DNA of 64,000 nt. It comes from M3007 sp031425035. Its GTDB lineage: Bacteria > Bacteroidota > Bacteroidia > Chitinophagales > Saprospiraceae. The translations under genes and the position numbers were made by a program. Positions 17,103 to 25,900 of the stretch are shown in pieces. Every line of letters starts with the position of its first letter. Within the stretch, counting starts at the first letter, position 1. The stretch covers positions 1 to 64,000 of the forward strand of contig JANPIN010000052.1 in NCBI GenBank assembly GCA_031425035.1, read 5' to 3'. Under the pieces are notes generated by a model that saw only the letters and a list, made by a program, of their open reading frames with translations, did no database searches and was not told where the DNA came from.

Positions 17103-19856
17103 ATGAAAAACTTCCCTCGCCTGCTGATTTCCGGTCTGTTGGGCTTGATTTTTTGCCAGGTTTCTACGGCCCAAACGGCCTTGCGCCTGTCGCCCGGTGT
17201 GGAACGCATTACTTCCGCCGAAGGCATCACCGAGTACAGCCTGGCCAACGGTCTGCACGTGCTGCTTTTCCCCGATCCTTCCAAGCCGATCATGACCGTC
17301 AACATCACCTATAAAGTCGGCTCGCGCCACGAGGACTACGGGGAAACGGGTATGGCCCACCTGCTGGAACACCTGGTGTTCAAAGGCACGCCCAAACACC
17401 CGAACATCCCGCAGGAACTCACCGAACACGGCGCCCGCCCCAACGGTACGACCTCTTTCGACCGCACCAATTATTTTGAAACTTTCGACGCCACCGAAGA
17501 GAACCTGCGCTGGGCGCTCGATCTGGAAAGCGACCGGATGATCAATTCCTACATTGCCCGCAAAGACCTGGAAAGCGAATTCAGCGTGGTGCGGAATGAA
17601 TATGAGCGCGGCGAAAACAGTCCCGGTTCGGTGCTCTTCAAACGGGTGCTGGCGGCGGCATTCAACTTCCATAACTATGGCCACACGACCATCGGCGAAA
17701 AATCCGACATCGAAAAAGCGCCCATCGAACGTTTGCAGGCCTATTACCATAAATACTACCAGCCGGATAATGCCGTGCTGCTGGTATCGGGTAAAATTGA
17801 CGAGCAAAAAACCCTGGACCTGGTGCACGAGTATTTTTCCAAAATACCCCGCCCGGACCGCAAGATCGTGCCCACTTATACCGAGGAGCCCATTCAGGAT
17901 GGGGAACACCAGGTCGTGCTCCGCCGCTCCGGCGACGTGCAGGTTTTCACCGTACTCTACCATGCCGCACCGGGCGCGCATGCCGATTACGCGCCGCTGA
18001 CCGTGCTGGCCAACCTGCTGACCGACGAGCCCACGGGACGTTTGTACAAAGCGCTGGTCGAAACGAAAAAAGCCGTCAATGTAGGCGGTTACGCTTCCGG
18101 TTCTGCCGAGGCCGGCTGGATCAGTTTCAGCGCCGAAGTGAGTCCGGGTGGCTCGCTGGACACGGCCAAAATGATCATGCTCCAGGTGCTGGAGGGCTTG
18201 AAAACCAATCCGCCTACGGCTGATGAAGTAGAAAAAGCCAAAGCGCGTATTTTGAAAAATCAGGAAATGTTCCTGCGTCAGACGGAGCAGCTGGGTCTGG
18301 CGCTGAGCACTTATATTGGTACCGGCGACTGGCGACTGGCCTTCTTATACCGCGATCGGGTGGAAAAAACGACCCCGGATGAAGTGGGTGTCGCTGCCGT
18401 TCGTTACCTGAAATCGGCCAACAGCACGCTGGGCTATTTCATTCCCGACAAGAGCGCCGACCGCGCCGATATTCCACAGGCGCCGGATGTGGCGGCTCTG
18501 CTGAAAGACTTTAAAGGCCGGCCACCGGTTGCGCAGGGCGAAGATTTCGACACGTCGCCGGAGAACATTGAAAAACGGACGATGAAAGGCAAACTGCCCA
18601 ATGGCATGCAGTATGCCCTGTTGCCGAAAGAAAACAAGGGCGACGCGGTAAGTGCGTCGATTGTTTTCCGTTACGGCAACCTCACGGCCCTGAAAGGCGC
18701 GGGTCTGGCCCCTTTTTACACCAGCCAGATGCTGAACAAGGGCAGCCTGTCTAAAAACCAGCAGCAGATTAAGGAAGAACTGACCCGGCTCAAAGCCAGC
18801 GTTAATTTTTCAGCCAACTATGATAATATCGGTGTCGACATTCAAACCGACCGCGAGCATTTGCCGGCCGTAATTGCCCTGGTGGGCGAATTGCTGCGTA
18901 AACCAGCCTTCCCGGCCGCAGAATTCGAGAAGTTGAAAGCCGAAGATCTGGCCGCATTAGAGGAACAGAAATCCGATCCGAATGCCCTGGCCGATAACCT
19001 GTACGCCCGGGTCAGCCAGCCCGACTACGCCAAGGATGATCCACGGTACACCATGACTTTTGAAGAAGAATCCGCCGCACTGAAGCAATTGACGGTGGCC
19101 GATCTGCAGCGTTTTTACAAACAGATGTATGGCGGCACGAGTGGTGGCACAGCGGTCGTAGTGGGCGATTTTGATGCTAAAACCATTGAAAAAGTCATGA
19201 CCACCGCTTTTGGCGACTGGAAAAGTGCTACCAAATACGAGCGCATTACCAAAGACTACGTGCCGGTAGCCGGTCGTACCGAAGCCTTGAATACGCCCGA
19301 CAAATCCAATGCGGTGTATATGGCCGGTTATGGTTTCCCAATGCGTAATGACGATCCGGATTACCCGGCCATAACGCTGGGCGGTTATATACTGGGCGGC
19401 GGTTTTCTGAATTCCCGCCTGGCGACCCGTATTCGGCAGAAAGATGGTCTGAGCTACACGGTGCGGGGTAATTTCAGCGCCAGCCCCCTGGACAAAAACG
19501 GCAGTTTTTCGGCCTTCATGATCTACAATCCGGAAAATATCACCAAACTGGAAACGGCCTTCCGCGAAGAAATGGAGCGTGCCGCGAAAGATGGTTTTAC
19601 CGCCGAAGAACTCGAAGCCGCCCGCTCCGGCTGGTTGAAATCGCGCAAGTTGAACCGCAGCTCGGATGCAGCGCTGGGTGGTATGCTGGCGACGAACCTG
19701 CAAACCGGCCGCACGATGGCCTGGGAAAAACAGCTGGAAACCAGTATGCAGGCACTCACTTTGCCGCAGTTGAACGCAGCGATGAAGAAATACCTGGACT
19801 ACTCGAAAATCATTACGGTGAAAGCCGGTGATTTTCAGAAGGCGAAGAAGCCGTAG
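17103..19856 (+). CDS. M16 family zinc peptidase, two-domain
   Basis: A 917-residue exported protein with signal peptide MKNFPRLLISGLLGLIF...STAQ. The first M16 half holds the inverted zinc motif HLLEH (His86, Glu89, His90) in GMAHLLEHLVFKG. The third ligand Glu comes from VVRNEYERG near residue 165. The second half (about 500-917) repeats the fold without the HxxEH motif, as in pitrilysin-type and PqqL-like enzymes, where it closes the chamber. The YTVRGNFSASPLDKNGSF region resembles the R/Y pair needed for substrate clamping. It likely degrades peptides in the periplasm. It is monocistronic, and an unusual repeat array follows it. Confidence 0.92.
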   Translation: MKNFPRLLISGLLGLIFCQVSTAQTALRLSPGVERITSAEGITEYSLANGLHVLLFPDPSKPIMTVNITYKVGSRHEDYGETGMAHLLEHLVFKGTPKHPNIPQELTEHGARPNGTTSFDRTNYFETFDATEENLRWALDLESDRMINSYIARKDLESEFSVVRNEYERGENSPGSVLFKRVLAAAFNFHNYGHTTIGEKSDIEKAPIERLQAYYHKYYQPDNAVLLVSGKIDEQKTLDLVHEYFSKIPRPDRKIVPTYTEEPIQDGEHQVVLRRSGDVQVFTVLYHAAPGAHADYAPLTVLANLLTDEPTGRLYKALVETKKAVNVGGYASGSAEAGWISFSAEVSPGGSLDTAKMIMLQVLEGLKTNPPTADEVEKAKARILKNQEMFLRQTEQLGLALSTYIGTGDWRLAFLYRDRVEKTTPDEVGVAAVRYLKSANSTLGYFIPDKSADRADIPQAPDVAALLKDFKGRPPVAQGEDFDTSPENIEKRTMKGKLPNGMQYALLPKENKGDAVSASIVFRYGNLTALKGAGLAPFYTSQMLNKGSLSKNQQQIKEELTRLKASVNFSANYDNIGVDIQTDREHLPAVIALVGELLRKPAFPAAEFEKLKAEDLAALEEQKSDPNALADNLYARVSQPDYAKDDPRYTMTFEEESAALKQLTVADLQRFYKQMYGGTSGGTAVVVGDFDAKTIEKVMTTAFGDWKSATKYERITKDYVPVAGRTEALNTPDKSNAVYMAGYGFPMRNDDPDYPAITLGGYILGGGFLNSRLATRIRQKDGLSYTVRGNFSASPLDKNGSFSAFMIYNPENITKLETAFREEMERAAKDGFTAEELEAARSGWLKSRKLNRSSDAALGGMLATNLQTGRTMAWEKQLETSMQALTLPQLNAAMKKYLDYSKIITVKAGDFQKAKKP

Positions 19857-19887
19857 GGCGGGAACAGGAGATTAATGTTTTAAGATT

Positions 19888-20089
19888 GGGTTTAGAGGGG
19901 TTTAGGTAGTTTAGAGAGGTTTAGAAAAAAAGGCACAACATTGATAATCAATGTTATGTGCTCTAAACCCCTCTAAACCCCTCTAAACCCCTCTAAACCC
20001 TCTAAACCCTCTAAACCCCTCTAAACCCCTCTAAACCCTCTAAACCCTCTAAACCCCTCTAAACCAATCTAAACCCCTCTAAACCAATC
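19888..20089. repeat. CTCTAAACCC array with inverted copies around a palindrome
   Basis: From 19961 to 20089 there are about 13 head-to-tail copies of a 9-10-bp unit, CTCTAAACCC or TCTAAACCC, the last ones drifting to TCTAAACCAA. On the other side (19888-19925) the reverse complement appears (GGGTTTAGAGGGG, then variants). Between them, GCACAACATTGA / TCAATGTTATGTGC forms a central hairpin with a TAA loop. The whole block can fold as one long imperfect cruciform. It lies between the M16 gene and the TonB-C paralogue array. The unit resembles, but does not equal, plant telomere repeats (CCCTAAA). Confidence 0.9.
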
Positions 20090-20116
20090 CCTTGTAACGA
20101 AGCAAATTCTTCCCCC

Positions 20117-20743
20117 ATGTGCCAAAGGAACTTATTTTTTATAGCCCTTATATTTTACAGTATAACGGTTGCCGCCCAGGGCAAACCGACGCCGGACTTT
20201 TTCATGTACTCTTCGCAAAATGGTTCCAGCTCGCTGCTCAGGAAAGGTTTTATGGCCCTTGGCTACGATCGTTATCATGGCGCAACCCGCTTGGCCATGG
20301 TTCAGGAACTACAGGATAATGACTGGCAAGCCGTGGATAGCACCTATGGCATGCCGGATAAAGACGGTATTCGCCGCATGCGACTCGATAAAGTCGACCT
20401 GGCGCCCTACGTGAACGAGGAGGGGTATATTGTTTACTGGGTGCCCGAGGTCGCCCCGCAATTTCCCAGCGGCGAGAAAGCCTTGCAACAATATATGAAT
20501 GATGTGCTATACCAGGATTTGGCTCTTTTGGACAAGGCAATATCCAATACGATATACATCAGTTGCATCGTAGAAACCGATGGTCAGATCACCCAGGTGT
20601 CGGAAGCGTTCCCGCACCGCCAGGAAATACCGGCCATCGTCGTGGAAAATTGCCTGGACGCCGTACGCTACATGCCGCCCTGGATACCGGCGCTTTTTCA
20701 TGGCAAGCCCGTTCGGGTACACCAGTTGATTATTTTCAGATGA
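20117..20743 (+). CDS. TonB C-terminal-domain-like secreted protein, paralogue 1
   Basis: A 208-residue protein with signal peptide MCQRNLFFIALIFYSITVAAQ. The N-terminal half has a motif shared by all four neighbours (YHGATRLAMVQELQ, DWQAVDS). The C-terminal half, from VPEVAPQFPSGEKALQQYM through IYISCIVETDGQITQV to DAVRYMPPWIPALFHGKPV, follows the TonB_C (PF03544) pattern. No TonB-type N-terminal membrane helix or proline-rich spacer is present, so it should be periplasmic or secreted and not a true energy transducer. Role unknown. It is the first of four tandem copies; a hairpin at 20745-20778 follows its stop. Confidence 0.8.
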   Translation: MCQRNLFFIALIFYSITVAAQGKPTPDFFMYSSQNGSSSLLRKGFMALGYDRYHGATRLAMVQELQDNDWQAVDSTYGMPDKDGIRRMRLDKVDLAPYVNEEGYIVYWVPEVAPQFPSGEKALQQYMNDVLYQDLALLDKAISNTIYISCIVETDGQITQVSEAFPHRQEIPAIVVENCLDAVRYMPPWIPALFHGKPVRVHQLIIFR

Positions 20744-20744
20744 A

Positions 20745-20778
20745 ACTGGTCTGACGACTTTTTTGTCGTCTGACCAGT
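20745..20778. other. 14-bp hairpin with T6 loop after paralogue 1
   Basis: ACTGGTCTGACGAC at 20745-20758 pairs with GTCGTCTGACCAGT at 20765-20778 with one mismatch. The six-T run forms the loop and does not follow the stem. It begins one base after the stop codon. It may act as an mRNA 3'-end stabiliser; it is not a standard terminator. Confidence 0.6.
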
Positions 20779-20800
20779 TCCACACAAACCTCCTGTAACG

Positions 20801-21397
20801 ATGCGCCGATTTTTATTTCTCTTTGTACTACTGCTTGTTCACTGTTTCACCGCCGCTGCTCAGCAAACATCCGGCTTGCTGACGAAGAAACTTTTTTTCG
20901 CGCAACGCTACGACCAGTATGACGGCGCTACCCGCCTGGCGCGCGTTCGGGAACTACAGGAGCATGACTGGCAGGCCGTGGACAGTACGAAACTGCGTCC
21001 CAATGCAGATGGGCTGCTGTTACCGGGCGCAGATCAGATCGACCTGGCGCCCTATGTGAATGATATCGGGCAAACGGTGTATTGGGTGCCGGAAGTCGCG
21101 CCGGTTTACCCAGGGGGCACGCAGGCCATGCAGCAGTACATAAAAGATGCCCTGTTTATGCATCAACCGACATCCGGTAGTGAGCGGCAAAGCCAGATTT
21201 ATATACGCTGTACCATCGACCTGGATGGCCGGGTGACCGATGTTTGGGAAACCACCGCACACCGGGACTGGATTCCGGAGAGCGTAGTCACCACCTGCCT
21301 GGACGCCGTGCGTTATATGCCGCCCTGGACGCCCGGGCTGCTTCAGGGGAAACCGGTGCGCGTTAATAGATTAATCACTTTTCAAATACACGAGTAA
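20801..21397 (+). CDS. TonB C-terminal-domain-like secreted protein, paralogue 2
   Basis: A 198-residue protein; signal peptide MRRFLFLFVLLLVHCFTAAAQ. It shares YDGATRLARVRELQ, DWQAVDS, DLAPYVND and VPEVAPVYPGG with its neighbours, then a TonB_C-like end (IYIRCTIDLDGRVTDVWE, YMPPWTPGLLQGKPV). The FPGG of the other copies reads YPGG here. It is closest to paralogue 1. It lies 57 bp after it, and paralogue 3 starts 4 bp after its stop, so 2 and 3 are almost certainly co-transcribed. No catalytic motif is visible. Confidence 0.8.
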   Translation: MRRFLFLFVLLLVHCFTAAAQQTSGLLTKKLFFAQRYDQYDGATRLARVRELQEHDWQAVDSTKLRPNADGLLLPGADQIDLAPYVNDIGQTVYWVPEVAPVYPGGTQAMQQYIKDALFMHQPTSGSERQSQIYIRCTIDLDGRVTDVWETTAHRDWIPESVVTTCLDAVRYMPPWTPGLLQGKPVRVNRLITFQIHE

Positions 21398-21401
21398 AAA
21401 T

Positions 21402-21986
21402 ATGCGGCTCCTTTTTCTAATTTTGTTGATGTACTACGTTCCTGTTTCGGCTCAGGAACCGTCGAAACCGAGTGTGATGAAACTGCTTTCTGCACGTCAA
21501 TTTGATGATTATCAAGGAGATGCGCGTATAAAGCAGGTGGAACAACTGCGGAAAAATGACTGGCAGGCGCTGGATAGTATATACGGGCTGCCCGATCAGA
21601 ACGGACACCGGCCTTTGGAAATTATTAAAACCGACCTGGCGCCCTATGTGGATAATGACGGTTACATCGTTTTCCTGGTGCCTGAAGTGGCGCCGCAGTT
21701 TCCGGGCGGGGAAAAGGCGCTCAAACAATTTAAACGGGATGTGCTTTTCCCGTTTATTCAGATTACCAATCCGGATGATAATTATGTGTCCAATGCCGTG
21801 TATATCCGTTTTACCGTGAACAGTGATGGTCAGATAACGGATGTAGTGGAAGCGCAACCTCACTCCGAAGGGATTCCGAAAGCGCTTGCCGAGCAGTGCC
21901 TGGATGCCGTAAAATATATGCCGGTTTGGGAACCGGGCTTGTTTCATGGTAAGCCTGTTCGTACATGTATGTTGATTATTTTTTAA
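21402..21986 (+). CDS. TonB C-terminal-domain-like secreted protein, paralogue 3
   Basis: A 194-residue protein; signal peptide MRLLFLILLMYYVPVSAQ. Characteristic shared strings are SVMKLLSARQFDDYQGDAR, NDWQALDS, DLAPYVDNDGYIV and VPEVAPQFPGGEKAL, then VYIRFTVNSDGQITDVVE and YMPVWEPGLFHGKPV. It is strongly similar to paralogue 4 along its full length, pointing to a recent duplication. As in the others, the TonB transmembrane helix is missing. Confidence 0.8.
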   Translation: MRLLFLILLMYYVPVSAQEPSKPSVMKLLSARQFDDYQGDARIKQVEQLRKNDWQALDSIYGLPDQNGHRPLEIIKTDLAPYVDNDGYIVFLVPEVAPQFPGGEKALKQFKRDVLFPFIQITNPDDNYVSNAVYIRFTVNSDGQITDVVEAQPHSEGIPKALAEQCLDAVKYMPVWEPGLFHGKPVRTCMLIIF

Positions 21987-22152
21987 TAATATAGTCAACA
22001 CACATGCTTTGAACGAAGCCTTGAGATAAATTGCTGACGGCCTGGTTTAAAAGGTTCGCGCAGATTTATTTTGCGCAGATTATAAACAAAATATGGTAGC
22101 AAATGCAGGACATATCAAATCCGGGGAGCTGCCTTCCTATACGCCTAATATC

Positions 22153-22746
22153 ATGTTTAAATTCCTGCTGCCGGTTTTGTGTATTTTCCTTTATCCAATG
22201 CAGGTTTCTGCACAGCAGGGGTCAGCACCCTCGGTGATGAAACTGTTTTCCGCCCGGCAATACGATGATTATCAGGGCGATGCGCGTATAACGCAGGTCC
22301 GGCTGCTGCAGAAAAACGACTGGCAGGCGCGGGACAGTTTTTACGACCTGCCGGATCAATACGGCAAAAGTCAACTGCGCATCAGCCGGAACGACCTGGC
22401 GCCTTATGTCAATGAAGACGGTTATATTGTGTACCTCGTACCCGAAGTAGCGCCGCAATTTCCGGGCGGAGAGGCCGCTTTGCAACTATATAAGCAGGAT
22501 GTGCTGGGGCCTGATCTGGCTGGTCCGAACGATGAGGTGCAAAGATCCGTTTATATCCGCTGCATCATTGCCACTGACGGGCGGGTAACCGACGTGGAAG
22601 AAGCGCAGCCTCACTATAACCTGGTTTCCGAAGCGTTTTTAAACCGTTGTCTCGACGCCGTACGCTACATGCCGGTCTGGTCGCCCGGTCTTTTTAACGG
22701 TAAACCTGTGCCGGTTTGCCAATTAGTGGAATTTTCTCTTAGATAG
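22153..22746 (+). CDS. TonB C-terminal-domain-like secreted protein, paralogue 4
   Basis: ATG at 22153 is chosen because it opens a signal peptide (MFKFLLPVLCIFLYPMQVSAQ); the frame extends 20 codons upstream with a non-signal sequence. The protein has 197 residues. It repeats the family layout: SVMKLFSARQYDDYQGDAR, NDWQARDS, DLAPYVNEDGYIVYLV, PQFPGGEAAL, then YIRCIIATDGRVTDVEE and MPVWSPGLFNGKPV. A 166-bp gap separates it from paralogue 3, so it may have its own promoter. Function unknown. Confidence 0.8.
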   Translation: MFKFLLPVLCIFLYPMQVSAQQGSAPSVMKLFSARQYDDYQGDARITQVRLLQKNDWQARDSFYDLPDQYGKSQLRISRNDLAPYVNEDGYIVYLVPEVAPQFPGGEAALQLYKQDVLGPDLAGPNDEVQRSVYIRCIIATDGRVTDVEEAQPHYNLVSEAFLNRCLDAVRYMPVWSPGLFNGKPVPVCQLVEFSLR

Positions 22747-22938
22747 ATGTTAACGGAAGAAGCCTAAAAGCAGTTAACCGTACATAACGTATTGGTTTTC
22801 AAATATTAGTTCTTCAATTATGTATTTTAGAACGGGCCGCCTACTTGCGCATCTCCTTGAATTGTGCCTACCTTCATGCCGCCAAAACCGGCAACTTTCC
22901 ACTATACTTCCACTCACCATTTCAGCTCCTACCCATCT

Positions 22939-25900
22939 ATGCGTAAGCAAATAGCCATCGCGCTCTTGGCCGCTGCCGGGCTTTCCGGTCTGTTTTTAAT
23001 CCTTCGCAATCAACACACTGTCAAAAACGACGCCTACTTCGAGGGCTTGAGTCAGTATGTGTACGCCTATACCAGCGGCGCCGTCGGGCGCGAAGATGCC
23101 ATTCGGGTTCGCTTCGTGCATGCTGCCGTCAGTGCCGAAACGGTTGGTCAGGCGGTCCCCAGCAACGTCTTTTCCACCAGTCCCAGCGTAGCGGGGCAGG
23201 CCATCTGGGAAGACGACCGTACCATCAAACTCGTGCCGGCCACACCGCTGCCACCCGGCACCGAATACACCGCCAACGTGGAACTGAGCAGGATCTGGGC
23301 CGAGGTGCCCGCCATGCTGCAAAGTTTTGAATTTGAATTTCACGCCAAGGCCATTGCTTACGAAGTCGTTACCGATGGGGTAGGCAGCGATCCCAACGAT
23401 CCGCATCGCCAGCAAGTGACCGGCCGTATTCATATCAATGAAGCGGTGGAAGGCGCCCAGGTGGAAAAAATGCTGAATGCCCGGCAGGAAGGAAAAGCGC
23501 TGCAGGTCAGCTGGACCCATGCCGCCGACGGACTCAGCCACAGCTTTACCGTTGAAGGCGTCGAGCGGACCAAAGTGCGTTCCAAGGTGCAACTGGCCTG
23601 GTCAGGCGCCGCGATCGGGGCTAAAAAAGACGGTCAGACCGAACAGGTGATCGCCGCTTTCGATGATTTTACCCTGCTCTCGGCCCGCGCCGTACAGGTC
23701 GAAGAACAATATATTCTGCTGAATTTTTCCGATCCAGTCTCGGCCGGGCAAGACCTGAATGGCCTCGTACGCCTGCAAGGCTATACCGGTAAACTCCGCT
23801 TCGTGGTGGACGGCAACTTCGTTCGGGTCTACGCCGACAGCCGCCTCACCGGTACCCTGAACCTGCGCGTGGAATCGGGCGTCCGCAACGCCGCCGGCCA
23901 GGCCATGCGCGAGGCCATCGATATGAACCTGGAATTCAGCGAGCTCAAACCCGCCGTCCGCCTCGTGGGCCACGGCGCCATTATTCCGCAAAATGACCAG
24001 GGCGGCGTGCTCTTTCCTTTCGAGGCCGTGGGACTGACCGCCGTCGACGTGGAGGTGTTTAAAATTTACAACTCCAGCATTCTGCAGTATTTGCAGATGA
24101 ATGAACTGGAAGGCGAAGATGAACTGGAGCGCGTCGGTAAAATTATTTTGCAGAAAAAAATCCTGCTCACCGAACTCAGCCCCGATGCCAGCGCCGCCAA
24201 CTGGCAGCGCTACGCCCTGGAATTGAAAGATATGATCCGCCAGGACCCAGGGGCTATTTATCAGGTCCGCCTGGCTTTCCGCAGCGAATACACCAATTTC
24301 CCCTGCGCCACCTCCAACCTGGGCGACGTAAAAACCGGCCTGGGCGTTATGGACGATGACGGCCAGGTCACCAGTATTATGGGCGACGAACGCGGCATTT
24401 ACTGGGGCAATGACGATCCCTGGTACTACAGCGATAGTGAAGACGGCGGCGGTTATAACTGGGATGCCCGCCAGGATGCCTGCCGCAAAGAATATTACTT
24501 CTACGAACACTACGCCAAACGAAATGTCTTCGTCAGCGACCTCGGGTTGACCGCCAAGCGTGGCCGCGATGGTTCGCTTTTCGTTGCCGTTACCGACCTG
24601 CATACGGCACAAGCGGTCAACAACGTCGATCTGCAGTTCTATAACTACCAGCTCCAGCCCATTGGCAAGGCCCGCACCGAATCGGATGGTACGGCCATGG
24701 TCGAGAACCTGCGGGAAGTGCCCTTCGTGACCGTTGCCAACAAAGGCGACCGCCGGGGCTACCTGCGCATGGCCGATGGTAACACCTTGTCGCTCAGCCG
24801 CTTCGATGTGGCCGGCATGGAAACCCAGAAAGGCTTGAAAGGTTATTTATACGGCGAACGGGGCGTATGGCGGCCCGGCGATTCCATTTACCTGAACTTC
24901 GTGCTGGAAGATAAAACCGGTAAACTGCCCGCCGATCACCCGGTGACGCTGGAACTGAGCGATCCGCGCGGCGCGCTGCAAAGCCGGATTGTCACCACCT
25001 CCAACGTCAACCGCGTGTATCCGCTTTACTGCGCAACCCGCCTGGATGCACCGACGGGCAACTGGACGGCCCGGGTGCTGGTCGGTGGCGCCACTTTTAC
25101 CAAACAACTGAAGATCGAGACCGTCAAACCCAACCGGCTCAAACTGGACCTGAATTTCGGTAAAACCGCCCTGTCCAAAACGGATAAAGACCTGAACGGC
25201 AAACTCAAAGTGAACTGGTTGTCGGGCGCGGTGGCCAAGGGCCTCAAAGCCAAAGTCGATCTCCAGTTGCGTTCGGTCAAAACGGAATTTCCCAACTTCA
25301 AAGGCTACGTGTTCGACGATCCGGCCCGCTATTTCTCCAGCGAACCGCAGGTGCTCTTCGATGCGGAAACAGACCAGACCGGACTGGCGAGCGTGCCCCT
25401 GAAACTGGGTGACCTGGAACAGGCGCCGGGCAAACTTATTGCCAACTTCAAGGTCCGCGCTTTTGAAAAAAGCGGTGATTTCAGCACCGATAACTTTGCC
25501 CTCGACTACTTCCCGTATGACCGCTTTGTCGGCGTAGCCATTCCAACCGGACGCTGGGGCGATAAGAGCATTGATCAGCGTGGCGGCATGGTCCAGTTTG
25601 CCAGTGTCGATAAAAACGGTAAAGCCCAGCCCGGCCGTAAACTCCAGGTCGCCCTTTACCGGACCGACTGGCGCTGGTGGTGGGATGAAGACGCCACTTC
25701 CGGCGCTGCACAGTTCAACAATGCGGAGAACGTAACGGCGCTGGATCAAACCACGCTGACCACCGATGCGCGCGGGCTGGCTTCCTGGAAAGTGAAACCC
25801 AACGACTGGGGCCGCTATTTTGTGCGCGTCGTCGATGAAGAAGGCGGCCATGCGTCCGGCGACTTTTTCTGGAGCGGTTACCCGCAGCAACTGGACGATA

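Noticed and set aside
16989..17981. 330-residue minus-strand ORF overlapping the M16 gene start
   Set aside because: It is a shadow of the GC-rich M16 coding frame; the M16 product has clear signal peptide and zinc motif, and the shadow has no recognisable domain.
19961..20089. CTCTAAACCC units as true telomere or CRISPR
   Set aside because: Unit is 9-10 bp without spacers and lies inside a chromosome region; resemblance to telomeric repeats is only partial.
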